A stretch of DNA of 64,000 nt from Sphingomonas sp. Leaf67 (GTDB lineage: Bacteria > Pseudomonadota > Alphaproteobacteria > Sphingomonadales > Sphingomonadaceae). The notes under the pieces are model-generated. The model saw only the letters and a program-made list of their open reading frames with translations, was not told the origin of the DNA and ran no database searches. A program made the translations under genes and the position numbers. Location of the stretch: contig NZ_LMLP01000020.1 in the NCBI RefSeq assembly GCF_001421965.1, positions 103,423-167,422 of the forward strand, in the 5' to 3' direction. Shown one piece after another: positions 52,456-61,683 of this stretch (its first letter is position 1; each line of letters begins with the position of its first letter).

Positions 52456-52851
52456 TCACCCGGCCTTGTCGTACGGCACGAAGTCCCCGAACGTGCAGTC
52501 GCCCGACGGGATCGATACCCCGCGATCGATCAGCCGGAAGCGGTCGTTGCGGCACACATTGGTCCCGTACAGGATCGACACCACGATCTGATCGTCGCGC
52601 AGGAACGGGCAGCGGTCGCGGACCTGGGTCCGCCACAGCCGCTTGCCGCTCTGACGATAGATCAACGAATCACCGACCACCTGCGGACCATCGATGAATC
52701 CCGTCGGCAGGCAGTTTTCGGGCTTGCCCGCGACCCGCCCTTCCAGCGTCTTTGCCAACAGCCGGTCGCCCTTCGCCTGCATCTCCGCCTGTTGCTGCGG
52801 GGTCGCACATGCGCCCAGCAGCAGCGCCGCCGTCCATGCCAATCGCTTCAT
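52456..52851 (-). CDS. Hypothetical lipoprotein
   Basis: A 131-residue protein with a lipoprotein signal (LLLGACATP; lipobox cysteine at about residue 15). A short helical stretch follows, then a compact domain with five further cysteines (in NCLP, DRCPF, NVCRN and DCTFG), suggesting disulfide bonds in the periplasm. I do not know its function. An AAGGAGA site precedes the ATG. Confidence 0.75.
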   Translation of the reverse strand: MKRLAWTAALLLGACATPQQQAEMQAKGDRLLAKTLEGRVAGKPENCLPTGFIDGPQVVGDSLIYRQSGKRLWRTQVRDRCPFLRDDQIVVSILYGTNVCRNDRFRLIDRGVSIPSGDCTFGDFVPYDKAG

Positions 52852-52870
52852 GCCGCTTCTCCTTGTCCGG

Positions 52871-53590
52871 TCAGAACGCATCCTTCGCCGCGCGGTGCCG
52901 TGCCAGTTCCTCGACCGACCCTGCGCGTAGAAACGGATTGGTGGCGAGTTCCGCACCGATCGTGGTCGGCACCGTCGCCTCGCCCTTGGCCCGCATCGCC
53001 TCGACCGCCTGCATCCGCTCGACGATCGCCGCATTGTCCGGCTCGGCGATCAGCGCATAACGCCCGTTCGACAGCGTATATTCGTGCCCGCAATAGACCC
53101 GCGTTTCGGGAGGCAGGTCGGCATAGCGCCGCATATTGCCGAACATGTCGGCCGCCGTCCCTTCGAACAAGCGACCACACCCCATCGCGAACAGCGTGTC
53201 GCCGGTGAACAGCAGCGCCTCGTCAGCGAAATGGAACGCGATATGCCCCGTGGTATGACCCGGCACCGACCACACGGTCGCCTGCGCGTCCCCGACCGAC
53301 AGCATCGCGCCTTCGCCGACGCCCCGGTCGAGGTCGGCGATCTTCGTACGCTCCGCCTCCGGCCCGGTCACCTCCGCGCCGGTCGCCGCCTTGATCGCCG
53401 CATTGCCGCCGACATGATCGGGATGCCAATGCGTGTTCCAGATCGCGCCGATCGTCCAGCCGCGCGCCGCCGCCGCGTCGAGCAGCGGCTGGCCCTCGCC
53501 CGGATCGATCGCCACCGTCTCACCGCTCGCGTCGTCGTGCAGCAGCCACGCATAATTGTCCGACAGGACAGGGACGCGGACGACTTCCAT
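52871..53590 (-). CDS. gloB: Hydroxyacylglutathione hydrolase (glyoxalase II)
   Basis: A 239-residue metallo-beta-lactamase-fold enzyme with the metal motif THWHPDHVGG, VPGHTTGHIAF, FTGDTLFAMGCGR and the C-terminal RAKGEATVPTTI helical block specific to glyoxalase II. It hydrolyses S-lactoylglutathione made by GloA. The start overlaps the gloA stop by one base (TGATG). Confidence 0.94.
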   Translation of the reverse strand: MEVVRVPVLSDNYAWLLHDDASGETVAIDPGEGQPLLDAAAARGWTIGAIWNTHWHPDHVGGNAAIKAATGAEVTGPEAERTKIADLDRGVGEGAMLSVGDAQATVWSVPGHTTGHIAFHFADEALLFTGDTLFAMGCGRLFEGTAADMFGNMRRYADLPPETRVYCGHEYTLSNGRYALIAEPDNAAIVERMQAVEAMRAKGEATVPTTIGAELATNPFLRAGSVEELARHRAAKDAF

Positions 53591-54009
53591 CACCACGTCC
53601 CGACATTGGGCATCGATGCCCAGGGTTCGGCGGCGGGCAGCGACCCGTCCTGCAACAGTTCGATCGAGATGCCGTCGGGCGTCTTCACGAACGCCATATG
53701 GCCGTCGCGCGGCGGGCGGTTGATCGTCACCCCGGCGTCCATCAACCGCTGGCACGTGGCGTAGATGTCGTCGACGCGGAACGCCAGATGGCCGAAATTG
53801 CGGCCGCCGCCATACGGCTCCGGGTCCCAATTATGGGTCAGCTCGACCTCGGCCACGCCCTCCTGCCCCGGCGCGGCGAGAAAGATCAGCGTGAACCGCC
53901 CCTTCTCACTGTCCATGCGCCGGACCTCTTTCAGGCCCAGCATGTCGAAAAAGGCGATCGTGGCGTCCGGGTCGGTCACCCGGATCATGGTATGGAGATA
54001 GCGGGTCAT
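53590..54009 (-). CDS. gloA: Lactoylglutathione lyase (glyoxalase I)
   Basis: A 139-residue VOC-fold enzyme. It starts YLHTMIRVTDPD with the first metal histidine and ends around DPDGISIELLQDG-like TPDGISIELLQ, with GHLAFRVDDIY between. It converts methylglyoxal-glutathione hemithioacetal into S-lactoylglutathione. With gloB it forms a complete detoxification operon. Confidence 0.93.
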   Translation of the reverse strand: MTRYLHTMIRVTDPDATIAFFDMLGLKEVRRMDSEKGRFTLIFLAAPGQEGVAEVELTHNWDPEPYGGGRNFGHLAFRVDDIYATCQRLMDAGVTINRPPRDGHMAFVKTPDGISIELLQDGSLPAAEPWASMPNVGTW

Positions 54010-54068
54010 CGACGGCTCCGTTGGTTCGAACCCGGATATCGGGTCGCCGTCGCATCCTCGCAACCGCG

Positions 54069-54821
54069 TCAGGCCGGCGGCAAGGTATCGAGCGCGGCGG
54101 ATGCGGCCTTTGCCTGCGCACTGTCGGGGGCGAGCCGCTGAACCGCCTCGAATGCCGCGCGCGCCGCTTTGGCGTCCCCCGACAACCCGGCGATATTGCC
54201 CAGCTCCAGCTGTACCGACGGATCGTCGGCCGACCGCCGCACCGCTTCGGCGATGTCGGTTCGCGCCCGGGTCAGATCGCTGGTCCGCCGCGCGAGCGTC
54301 GCCGATAACAGCCACGCCAGCGGATCGGCCGGCGCGTCCTTCAGCGCGCTGTCGATGTCGCCGCGCGCACCCGCCAGATCGCCCGCCGCGACGCGGACCC
54401 GCGCCCGGTCGAGCTGCGCCTCACCCCGCGCCAGTCCGGTCAGCGCGCCGCTGGCCAGCGCCGCGTCCAGCGCCGCGCCTGCCGCGATCGTATCGCCATC
54501 GGCCAGCCGCGCATTGCCCGCCTGCGCCCAGTAATTGGCGGCACGGACGTCCTTGGCCACCTCCGCCTCGCGTGCGGCCTGTTCGAACGCCTCCGCCGCC
54601 GCGCTCCACTTCTGCCGCGTCGCATAGCTCATGCCGAGGCATTGGCGGGCAAGGAACCCGCCTCCGGCCAGCCGCCATTGGCCCGCGATCCGTTCCGCCA
54701 CGTCCGGCGTCGTCGTCGCGGCATCGACGCACTGGTCGTACCGGGCCTCGGGCGTCGCCCCGGCCGGAAGCTGGGGCCCGGCGGTGGCTTGCAGGGCGAG
54801 GAACAGCAACGATGACAGCAT
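54069..54821 (-). CDS. TPR-type repeat protein, probably exported
   Basis: A 250-residue alanine-rich protein with a hydrophobic N-terminus (SLLFLALQATAGP) that may be a signal peptide. About four to five tetratricopeptide-like helical pairs follow, such as AAEAFEQAAREAEVA and ARAAFEAVQRLAPDSAQA. It is probably a protein-protein interaction scaffold of unknown partner. Its start overlaps the stop of the hydrolase gene by one base. Confidence 0.75.
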   Translation of the reverse strand: MLSSLLFLALQATAGPQLPAGATPEARYDQCVDAATTTPDVAERIAGQWRLAGGGFLARQCLGMSYATRQKWSAAAEAFEQAAREAEVAKDVRAANYWAQAGNARLADGDTIAAGAALDAALASGALTGLARGEAQLDRARVRVAAGDLAGARGDIDSALKDAPADPLAWLLSATLARRTSDLTRARTDIAEAVRRSADDPSVQLELGNIAGLSGDAKAARAAFEAVQRLAPDSAQAKAASAALDTLPPA

Positions 54822-55531
54822 CAGCTCAACACATCCTTGATGGCGCGCAGGATCAGCGCGATATCGCCGTCGCGCGACAGGCGATGGTCGCCATCCTTGA
54901 CCAACACCGTCTGCACATCGGCTGAACGAAGCCGCGACGCGAGGTGGACCGCGCGCTCCCACGGCACATCGGCATCGCGCTGCCCCTGTACCAGCCGCAC
55001 CGGCACGTTGATCGGCACATCGCCGTGCATCAGCCGGTTCGCCTCCCCCGACGACCAGAAGGCGCGGGTGAACACGGTCGGCGTATCGGCATAGGGCGAT
55101 GGCCGCTCGATCCGTCCTTCGGTCAGCATCGCCATCTTCTCGGCCTGCGAAAAGCCCCAGTCGGTGAAGTCGGGCGCGGGCGCGATGCCGACCAGTCCGA
55201 CGATCCGCTCCGGCCGGGCGCGCGCCACCAGCAGTGCGATCCAGCCGCCCATCGACGATCCGACCAGCACCACCGGCCCGTCGACGCACAAGTCGACCAT
55301 TGCCAGCGCGTCGTCGACCCAGCCGGCCAGGGTCTGTTCCTCGAACACGCCGGGGCTCTCACCGCATCCGGCATAGTCGAAGCGCAGGAACGCCTGCCCC
55401 CGCGCCTTGGCCCATGCTTCGATCGCCAGCGCCTTGGTGCCGGCCATGTCGGACGCATAGCCGGGCAGGAACAGGATCGTCGGGCCGGCACCGGGCGTGT
55501 GACGATAGGCGAGCGGGCGGGGATCGGTCAT
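54821..55531 (-). CDS. Alpha/beta hydrolase
   Basis: A 236-residue alpha/beta hydrolase with ILFLPGYASDMAGTKA, the nucleophile elbow VGSSMGGW, and the acid and histidine regions in VQGQRDADVPW and KDGDHRLS. This resembles the palmitoyl-thioesterase-like ABHD10 group. ATG 55531 gives MTDPRPLAYRH; ATG 55543 is an alternative that adds four residues. Confidence 0.85.
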   Translation of the reverse strand: MTDPRPLAYRHTPGAGPTILFLPGYASDMAGTKALAIEAWAKARGQAFLRFDYAGCGESPGVFEEQTLAGWVDDALAMVDLCVDGPVVLVGSSMGGWIALLVARARPERIVGLVGIAPAPDFTDWGFSQAEKMAMLTEGRIERPSPYADTPTVFTRAFWSSGEANRLMHGDVPINVPVRLVQGQRDADVPWERAVHLASRLRSADVQTVLVKDGDHRLSRDGDIALILRAIKDVLS

Positions 55532-55574
55532 GCCCGCGTCCATGCCATGCGCCGAACCGCGACGAAAGCCGCCG

Positions 55575-56543
55575 TCAGCGAAGCGTGCGCAGATGCCCCC
55601 GCACCAGCTTCCCCGATCCGGTCAGATCGCCGGCAAGCCATCCCGCCACCGCCTGCGTCCCGGGCTTCAGGATTGCCGAGGCCTCGTCCTTGTTCGCGAC
55701 CGACCAGTTCAGATAGCTGACACCGTTCCTCGCGCACCATTCCCACCAGATGCGTGTTTCCGCCGCATCGATCGGCGCATCGCCATTGGCGGCGGTCGTG
55801 CCATATTCGGTGACGAACAGGGCAATGCCCCGCCGCATCGCCAGATCGGCCTTGGCGCGCAGTTCGGCTTTGTGCGTCGCCGCGTAGAAATGCAGCGTGT
55901 AGGCGACATTGGCAAAGGGCAGCGGATCGGCCGCCGCTTCGTCGACATCCTGCGACCAGCTCCGCGTGCCCGCCACGACGAATGCTTCCGGGTCGATCGC
56001 CCGGATCGCTCCGATCACGCGGATGTGATAGGGTTTGAGCACTTTGGCCCAGCCATGTTCGGGCAGCGGCTCGTTATAGGGTTCGTAGATCAGGTTGGGA
56101 ACGCCGCGATACTTGCGGGTGATATGGGTGAAGAAGGTCACCGCATCGTCGGCGCGCGGTTGATGCGCGTGCCAGTCGACCACGACATAGATCCCCCGGG
56201 CGATCGCCGCGTCGATCACCGTCTCGGCCCGCCTGGTTTCGATGTCGGGTTGCTTGTCATAGCCGCCCGACTGTGCCCCGATCGCCGCCCGCACCGCCGT
56301 TATGTGCCAGTCGCGCACCAGCCAGTCGATCGTCGCGGCATCATAGTAACGCGGCTGCCACTGGCTCCAGAACAGCGACATGCCTTGTACCGCATAGGGC
56401 TCGCCCCGCCCATCGACGACCCGATTGCCCTTGACGGCCAACCGCCCATGCACCGCGACAGGTGATCCGGACGGCGGCAGCGGCGACGCCCACGCACCCT
56501 GGCCGACCAGCAACGCGACCAGCAGCACCCACCAGCGACGCAT
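55575..56543 (-). CDS. Secreted GH5 endoglucanase-like glycosidase
   Basis: A 322-residue enzyme with a signal peptide (LLVALLVGQGAWA) and the GH5 fold. QGMSLFWSQW lies near the N-terminus, VVVDWHAH in the middle, the acid/base glutamate in YEPYNEPL and the nucleophile glutamate in FVTEYGTT. It probably cleaves beta-1,4-glucans or related polymers outside the cytoplasm. No polysaccharide-binding domain is visible. Confidence 0.93.
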   Translation of the reverse strand: MRRWWVLLVALLVGQGAWASPLPPSGSPVAVHGRLAVKGNRVVDGRGEPYAVQGMSLFWSQWQPRYYDAATIDWLVRDWHITAVRAAIGAQSGGYDKQPDIETRRAETVIDAAIARGIYVVVDWHAHQPRADDAVTFFTHITRKYRGVPNLIYEPYNEPLPEHGWAKVLKPYHIRVIGAIRAIDPEAFVVAGTRSWSQDVDEAAADPLPFANVAYTLHFYAATHKAELRAKADLAMRRGIALFVTEYGTTAANGDAPIDAAETRIWWEWCARNGVSYLNWSVANKDEASAILKPGTQAVAGWLAGDLTGSGKLVRGHLRTLR

Positions 56544-56619
56544 GACACCTCTCCCATTCCTCGTTGCGGCGAGCGTGCCGCTCCACGTCGACGCGGTCAA
56601 CGCGCCTGCCCGGCAGGAA

Positions 56620-56751
56620 TTACCGCTGCGGTGATGGGTCGGGTTCGGCAGAAGGCGGCGAATCGTTCAGTTCCCGCGCCTGCCCCTTACGGCGCCGGAG
56701 GTTCTGGCGGAGCGCCTGTGCCAGCCGCGCCTTGCGTTCATCGTCGTCCAT
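56620..56751 (-). CDS. Small conserved-looking basic protein
   Basis: A 43-residue reading frame (starts MDDDERKARLAQALRQNLRR, then a KGQAR stretch and an acidic/proline tail). The first 27 residues form one basic amphipathic helix. The codon use is coding-like. I believe similar small proteins occur next to tRNA-Thr in related genomes, but this is from memory. Function unknown. Confidence 0.6.
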   Translation of the reverse strand: MDDDERKARLAQALRQNLRRRKGQARELNDSPPSAEPDPSPQR

Positions 56752-56861
56752 TCGCGCTTTCTACGCTTTTCGCGGCCAATTCGACAACCGTCGCTTGACA
56801 TCCCGACCAATGGCTGCACATAGGCCCCTCCCGCCGCCGAGGGTTTCCCCCGGCTCGGAGT

Positions 56862-56936
<75 letters not shown>

Positions 56937-57158
56937 TTTCTCACGCTTAGGTGGATTTGTCACCGCCCTTCGGGGTCCGGGTCATCGGTCGCCGGCAACC
57001 CTCATGGATGCCAGGCGACGCCGGTGTCGCCAGCGGTCGGACCCGGGACGAGCAACGTTGCGCCCGATACGGAAACCGCGACCTCCTCCGGCCCTTGTCA
57101 TTCCACTTTCACGAAGCATCCCTAGGTGCCGAGGCTGAGCGACGGGCGGAGTGACAGG

Positions 57159-57704
57159 GTGGCATCGACGAGCGGCACAGCGCCGGATTCAGCGGCATGC
57201 CAAGGCGGTGTTGACGAGCCGGCGCTGTACGCCTTGCTGCATCGTTTTGCGCTGTCCCGGCTACGCGACCGGTGCGACAGCGACGATCTGGTACAAGAAA
57301 CCTTTCTCCGCCTTTATGCCTATCGCACCCGGCGGACGGTGGAGGACGTCACCGCCTTCTGCCTGGCGGTGGCCGGGAACCTCATCCGCGACCGGTTTCG
57401 GCAGAGCGGCAAGCGGCCGGTGATGGTCGAAGTGCCGGTAACGCTTGTATGCCCACGGCTGCGGGCTGACGAAGTCCTGCTGTACCAGGAGCGCGTCCAT
57501 GTCCTTGTGGCGGCGATAGAGGCCATGCCACCATTGCGGCGCGAGGTGTTCCTGCGGCGGCGGCTCGATGGCGATACCATCGATACGGTCGCGGCGGATC
57601 TCGACCTGTCGCCTGCCGCGATCGAGAAGCATGTGACGCGCGCACGCTCCGATTTGCGCCGGGCCCTTTGCCGCCGCGATCTTTGGATCGACAAGGGCGC
57701 ATGA
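57159..57704 (+). CDS. ECF (FecI-like) RNA polymerase sigma factor
   Basis: A 181-residue sigma factor. Region 2 contains CDSDDLVQETFLRLY and region 4 contains RREVFLRRRLDGDTIDTVAADL followed by the recognition helix LSPAAIEKHVTRARSDLRRAL. It should direct transcription of the TonB receptor downstream when the FecR-type regulator is signalled. GTG 57159 has a GGAG site at suitable distance; GTG 57126 would add 11 residues. It overlaps the next gene by four bases (ATGA). Confidence 0.9.
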   Translation: MASTSGTAPDSAACQGGVDEPALYALLHRFALSRLRDRCDSDDLVQETFLRLYAYRTRRTVEDVTAFCLAVAGNLIRDRFRQSGKRPVMVEVPVTLVCPRLRADEVLLYQERVHVLVAAIEAMPPLRREVFLRRRLDGDTIDTVAADLDLSPAAIEKHVTRARSDLRRALCRRDLWIDKGA

Positions 57705-58552
57705 GAAACGATCATGACGACATGGCGCCAACGGAACGTGATTTCGCGCCGGAGCTGGCGGACGCCCTCGTAAGCTGGCGTGATCGCGGGCGGCTGTCGA
57801 ACGAAGAAGTGCGCTCACTGCGGGCGCGCAGACGCCGCGTGACGACAGGCGCCACGGCCGGCGTCGTCGCGCTCGTCGCCCTGTTCGGACTTCCGCGGGC
57901 ATGGCTTGGACCGGCACCGGATCGGATCGCCTCGCTGCGAACCGGGCGGGGCGAAACGCGCGCAGTGCGGCTGCCCGATGGGACGCGGCTGCGCCTCGAC
58001 GGGGCGACGCAACTCACCGTCCGCTATGGGAAAACGGCCCGGGACGTGACGCTGGCGGACGGTGCGGCGTTCTTTGACGTGGCGCACGATCCCGCCCGGC
58101 CGTTCACGGTGCGCGCAGGCGATGGCAAGGTCCGCGTACTCGGCACGGCGTTCGACATTGATCGCACCGTCGGTCGAATGGATGTCGCAGTATATCGCGG
58201 TGCGGTGCGGGTCGCCGGGACGGACGATACATATAGCGAGCGGGTGCCGGCGGGATGGCGTGGGCATGTCGTGCGCGGACATGTCGGCCCCGCGGTACGC
58301 TTCGATGCCCGTGCCGACGATCGTCGTCAGGGCTGGCTGGATGTCGACGGGTTGCGGCTTGGTGATCTGGTGGCGATACTCAACCGGCAATCGGGGCCGA
58401 TTGTACAATCACCACCAGCCGGATTGGCCGATCTGCCGATCAGCGGCCGGTTTCGGATCGATGACGCGCCCTCGCTGTTACGATCACTCGGCATGACCTA
58501 CGGATTTGTCGTAAAGAAAACAGATTCTACGCTGATCTTGTCACCGGAGTGA
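57701..58552 (+). CDS. FecR-type anti-sigma/regulator membrane protein
   Basis: A 283-residue protein. The cytoplasmic N-terminus (ALVSWRDRGRLSNEEV) matches the sigma-binding domain of FecR proteins. One membrane helix follows at about residues 50-68 (GATAGVVALVALFGLP). The periplasmic FecR domain then has TRAVRLPDGTRLRLD and FFDVAHDPARPFTV, and the C-terminal domain contacts the receptor's signalling domain. Coupled to the sigma gene. Confidence 0.92.
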   Translation: MRNDHDDMAPTERDFAPELADALVSWRDRGRLSNEEVRSLRARRRRVTTGATAGVVALVALFGLPRAWLGPAPDRIASLRTGRGETRAVRLPDGTRLRLDGATQLTVRYGKTARDVTLADGAAFFDVAHDPARPFTVRAGDGKVRVLGTAFDIDRTVGRMDVAVYRGAVRVAGTDDTYSERVPAGWRGHVVRGHVGPAVRFDARADDRRQGWLDVDGLRLGDLVAILNRQSGPIVQSPPAGLADLPISGRFRIDDAPSLLRSLGMTYGFVVKKTDSTLILSPE

Positions 58553-58561
58553 ATTATTAGT

Positions 58562-58592
58562 GACATAAAAATGCTATAAAATTATTTATGTC
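58562..58592. promoter_or_regulatory. AT-rich inverted repeat before the receptor gene
   Basis: Arms GACATAAA (58562-58569) and TTTATGTC (58585-58592) with a 15-base AT-rich loop lie in the 107-base gap between the FecR-type gene and the TonB receptor. It may be a Fur-like or other repressor site, or part of the sigma-dependent promoter. It is the most AT-rich spot in the last 15 kb. Confidence 0.45.
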
Positions 58593-58659
58593 CGTACCGT
58601 CGTTGATTGACGTCTTCCTTTCGTGACGGCTGCCATGCAGCCGATTGGGGGAAAGATAC

Positions 58660-61600
58660 ATGCGACGTTCGACGATGATGGGTGCCAGTGTTTTCAGTCT
58701 GACGATGGCGATACTGGTACCGCAAGCCGCCATGGCGGCACAGATGCCCGCATCGTGGACCGCGCACGCTGATTTCGCGATCCCTGCCGGTGATCTGAGG
58801 CAGAGCATCTCGCTCTATTCGCGTGCGACGGGCATTCAGGTCATGGTCGCGCCGGGCAATGCGGCGGGGCGGCGGGCGGCGGCCGTGGCCGGGCGGCTGA
58901 CGCCGCGCGCCGCACTGATCGCGATGCTGCGCGGCACCGGGCTGGTGCCGGTGGTCCGCGGCAATCTGGTCGTGCTGACGCCGCGCGCGGCGCCGGCGCG
59001 GGTGATCCCGGTCGCCATATCAGCCCATGCCGCGCCCGAGCCGGCGCAGGATGCGGCGAACGCCCCGGCGCAGGGCGAGGGACAGGACATCGTCGTCACC
59101 GGTCTGCGCAAGAGTCTGGAAAGTGGGATCGCCGCGCGGCGTGATGCGATCGGGCTGACCGACAGCATCTTCGCCAAGGACATCGCCGCCTTCCCCGACA
59201 CCAACGTCGCCGAGAGCATCCAGCGCATTCCTGGCGTGCAGATCACGCGCGACGCGGGCGAGGGCCGGCAGATCGCGGTGCGCGGCCTGAACGCCGATTT
59301 CACCCGCGTCCGGTTGAACGGCATGGAGGCGCTGGCGACCACCGGCACCACCGATCAGCGTGGCGCGGTGAACCGGTCGCGATCGTTCGACTTCAACATC
59401 TTCGCTTCCGAACTGTTCAGCCGGATCGATGTGGTGAAGGCGCGGTCGCCGTCGCTGGACGAAGGCGGCATCGCCGCGACGGTCGACCTGCACACGCTGC
59501 GGCCGTTCGACAATGCCGGCTTCCACGTCGTCGCCTCGGGGCAGGCATTCTGGGCGACGCGTACCGATGATGTCGGCCCGCGGGCCGCGCTCGTGGTGTC
59601 GAAGACGAGTGACGACGGCGTATGGGGCGCATTGGTGTCGGCGGCCTATTCGCGGCGGCAGGTGATCGAGGACGGTCACCAGACGCTGCGCTGGGCAAGC
59701 GGTGGCTGGACCCTCGCCAACGTGTCGGCCGCGATCGATCCCGCGACCCGCGCGCGGCTGAACGGCACCGGCTCCGACCGGCTGTTCTACCCGCGGACGC
59801 CGCGCTATTTCATCTTCGACCACGACCAGAAGCGGCTCGGCCTGACCGGGGCGTTCCAGTTCCGGCCAAGCGATGCGCTGCATGTCGACCTCGACGTGCT
59901 GTATGCGCGGCTGAAATCGACCCGGCTGGAATATTTCCTCGACGCTCAGTCGTTCAGCCGCACCGATGCGACCGGCATCCGGGAAACGACGATCCGCAGC
60001 CTGGTCACGCAGGGCAACGACATCGTGGCAGCGGAATTCGGCAACGTCGACAACCGCATCGATAACCGCCGCGACCGCAACGACACGAAGTTCCACCAGT
60101 TCGCGCTGACGACGACATGGAAGCCGACCGATCGGCTGACCGTCGACCTGCTCGCGGGCGTCGAGGGGTCGGACTATACGGTCGACACGCGGACGCTGCA
60201 GGCACTGACCAACAACCGCGATTTCGCCTATGACTATCGCCCGAACGATCGCGTGCCGGTGATGACGTACGGTTTCTCGCTCACCGATCCGTCGGCGCTG
60301 CGGCTCGACCTGTACCGGCCGCGCATCAACGTCGTCGACAACGACTACCGGATCGGCAAGGTCAACCTCGCCTATCGCGCGAACGACGCGGTGACGGTCA
60401 GGGCTGGCGCGAGCCATACGCGCTACATCTTCGACACCTCCGATTTCGGCCAGGACGTGACAAGCGTGCGCGGCCGGACGATCGCGGACCTGGTGTACGC
60501 ACGATCGCCCTACACCTTCGGCAAGGCGCTCGACCTGCCCGCGGGCGCGCCGCGCGAATGGCTGTACGTCGATTTCGACAAGGCGCTGCCGCTGATCGAC
60601 CCCAACGCCACTCCGCTGACGCGCAATCGCGAGAACGACCGGCGCGTCAAGGAGGAGGTGCTGGCCGGCTATGCCCAGCTCGACCTGCGCGGCGAACTCG
60701 CGGGGATGGTCGTGCGCGGTGATGCGGGTGTGCGCGTCGCGCGGACGCGGACTACCGCGACCGGTGCCGTCGTCGTGGGCGGGGTCGCGCAACCCGTGAC
60801 GTTCGAGCGGAGCTACACCGACTGGCTGCCATCGGCGAACCTCGTCTTCGAACTGGCCCCCCGGTTGCAGCTGCGCGCCAGCGCCAACCGCAACATCACG
60901 CGCCCGACGCTCACATCGCTGACGCCTGGCGGGCAGGTGCAGGTGAATACGCGCACCGTGTCGGTCGGCAATCCTGACCTTGAGCCGTTCCGCGCCGATT
61001 CGGTCGATCTCGCGCTGGAATTCTATCCCTCCCGCGACGGCTTCTTCGCGGTCGGCCCGTTCTACAAGCGGATCGACAGCTTCATCACCAACCGCACCAC
61101 CGAACAGGCCTATGCCGCGTCGGGCTATCCGATCGCCTTCCTCGGCAATCAGCAGGTGGCGCGGCCCGAGGACATCTTCTTCTTCACCCAGCCGGTCAAC
61201 GGCCCCGGCACGAGCCTGAAGGGCGTGGAGGTGATCGCGCAACAGGCGTTCACCTTCCTGCCCGGCGTGTTGCGGCACCTGGGCGCGATCACCAACTACA
61301 CCTACACCAGCTCGGATACCGACTATGCGCTGACCGCGACGACCAGCGTGCGCAAACCGCTGGTTGGTCTGTCGAAACACTCGGCCAACGCGACGCTGTA
61401 TTACGAGACACCGGTCTATGGCGGACGCGCGTCGATCAACTATCGCGACCGCTATCTGACCGCGGTTCCCGGGGCCAACGGCAACGACATCGCCGGGGTC
61501 AACGCGGCGACCTATGTCGATGCCTCGCTGTTCTGGAACGTCACGCCGCGCTTCACGGTCACGCTGGAGGGCGTGAACCTGACCAATCAGGCGGAAGACC

Positions 61601-61683
61601 AGTTCGTCGACAGCTCCGACCGGGTGAGCAGCTATGCGCGCAGCGGCCGGCAACTGCTCGCCGGCATACGGTGGCGGATGTGA
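58660..61683 (+). CDS. TonB-dependent transducer with STN signalling domain
   Basis: A 1007-residue outer-membrane receptor. A signal peptide ends near AAMAA. The STN domain (about residues 36-110: FAIPAGDLRQSISLYSRAT to NLVVLT) contacts the FecR-type protein. The TonB box is DIVVTG. The plug domain has SIFAKDIAAFPDTNVAESIQ and AVRGLNADFTRVRLNGME (starts at these points), and the long barrel ends in GIRWRM. The plug type is that of large sphingomonad/Caulobacter receptors for organic substrates. ATG 58660 follows a GGGGGAAAG site. It is coupled by GTGA to a phospholipase gene, so the ligand may be a phospholipid or phosphate ester. Confidence 0.93.
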   Translation: MRRSTMMGASVFSLTMAILVPQAAMAAQMPASWTAHADFAIPAGDLRQSISLYSRATGIQVMVAPGNAAGRRAAAVAGRLTPRAALIAMLRGTGLVPVVRGNLVVLTPRAAPARVIPVAISAHAAPEPAQDAANAPAQGEGQDIVVTGLRKSLESGIAARRDAIGLTDSIFAKDIAAFPDTNVAESIQRIPGVQITRDAGEGRQIAVRGLNADFTRVRLNGMEALATTGTTDQRGAVNRSRSFDFNIFASELFSRIDVVKARSPSLDEGGIAATVDLHTLRPFDNAGFHVVASGQAFWATRTDDVGPRAALVVSKTSDDGVWGALVSAAYSRRQVIEDGHQTLRWASGGWTLANVSAAIDPATRARLNGTGSDRLFYPRTPRYFIFDHDQKRLGLTGAFQFRPSDALHVDLDVLYARLKSTRLEYFLDAQSFSRTDATGIRETTIRSLVTQGNDIVAAEFGNVDNRIDNRRDRNDTKFHQFALTTTWKPTDRLTVDLLAGVEGSDYTVDTRTLQALTNNRDFAYDYRPNDRVPVMTYGFSLTDPSALRLDLYRPRINVVDNDYRIGKVNLAYRANDAVTVRAGASHTRYIFDTSDFGQDVTSVRGRTIADLVYARSPYTFGKALDLPAGAPREWLYVDFDKALPLIDPNATPLTRNRENDRRVKEEVLAGYAQLDLRGELAGMVVRGDAGVRVARTRTTATGAVVVGGVAQPVTFERSYTDWLPSANLVFELAPRLQLRASANRNITRPTLTSLTPGGQVQVNTRTVSVGNPDLEPFRADSVDLALEFYPSRDGFFAVGPFYKRIDSFITNRTTEQAYAASGYPIAFLGNQQVARPEDIFFFTQPVNGPGTSLKGVEVIAQQAFTFLPGVLRHLGAITNYTYTSSDTDYALTATTSVRKPLVGLSKHSANATLYYETPVYGGRASINYRDRYLTAVPGANGNDIAGVNAATYVDASLFWNVTPRFTVTLEGVNLTNQAEDQFVDSSDRVSSYARSGRQLLAGIRWRM

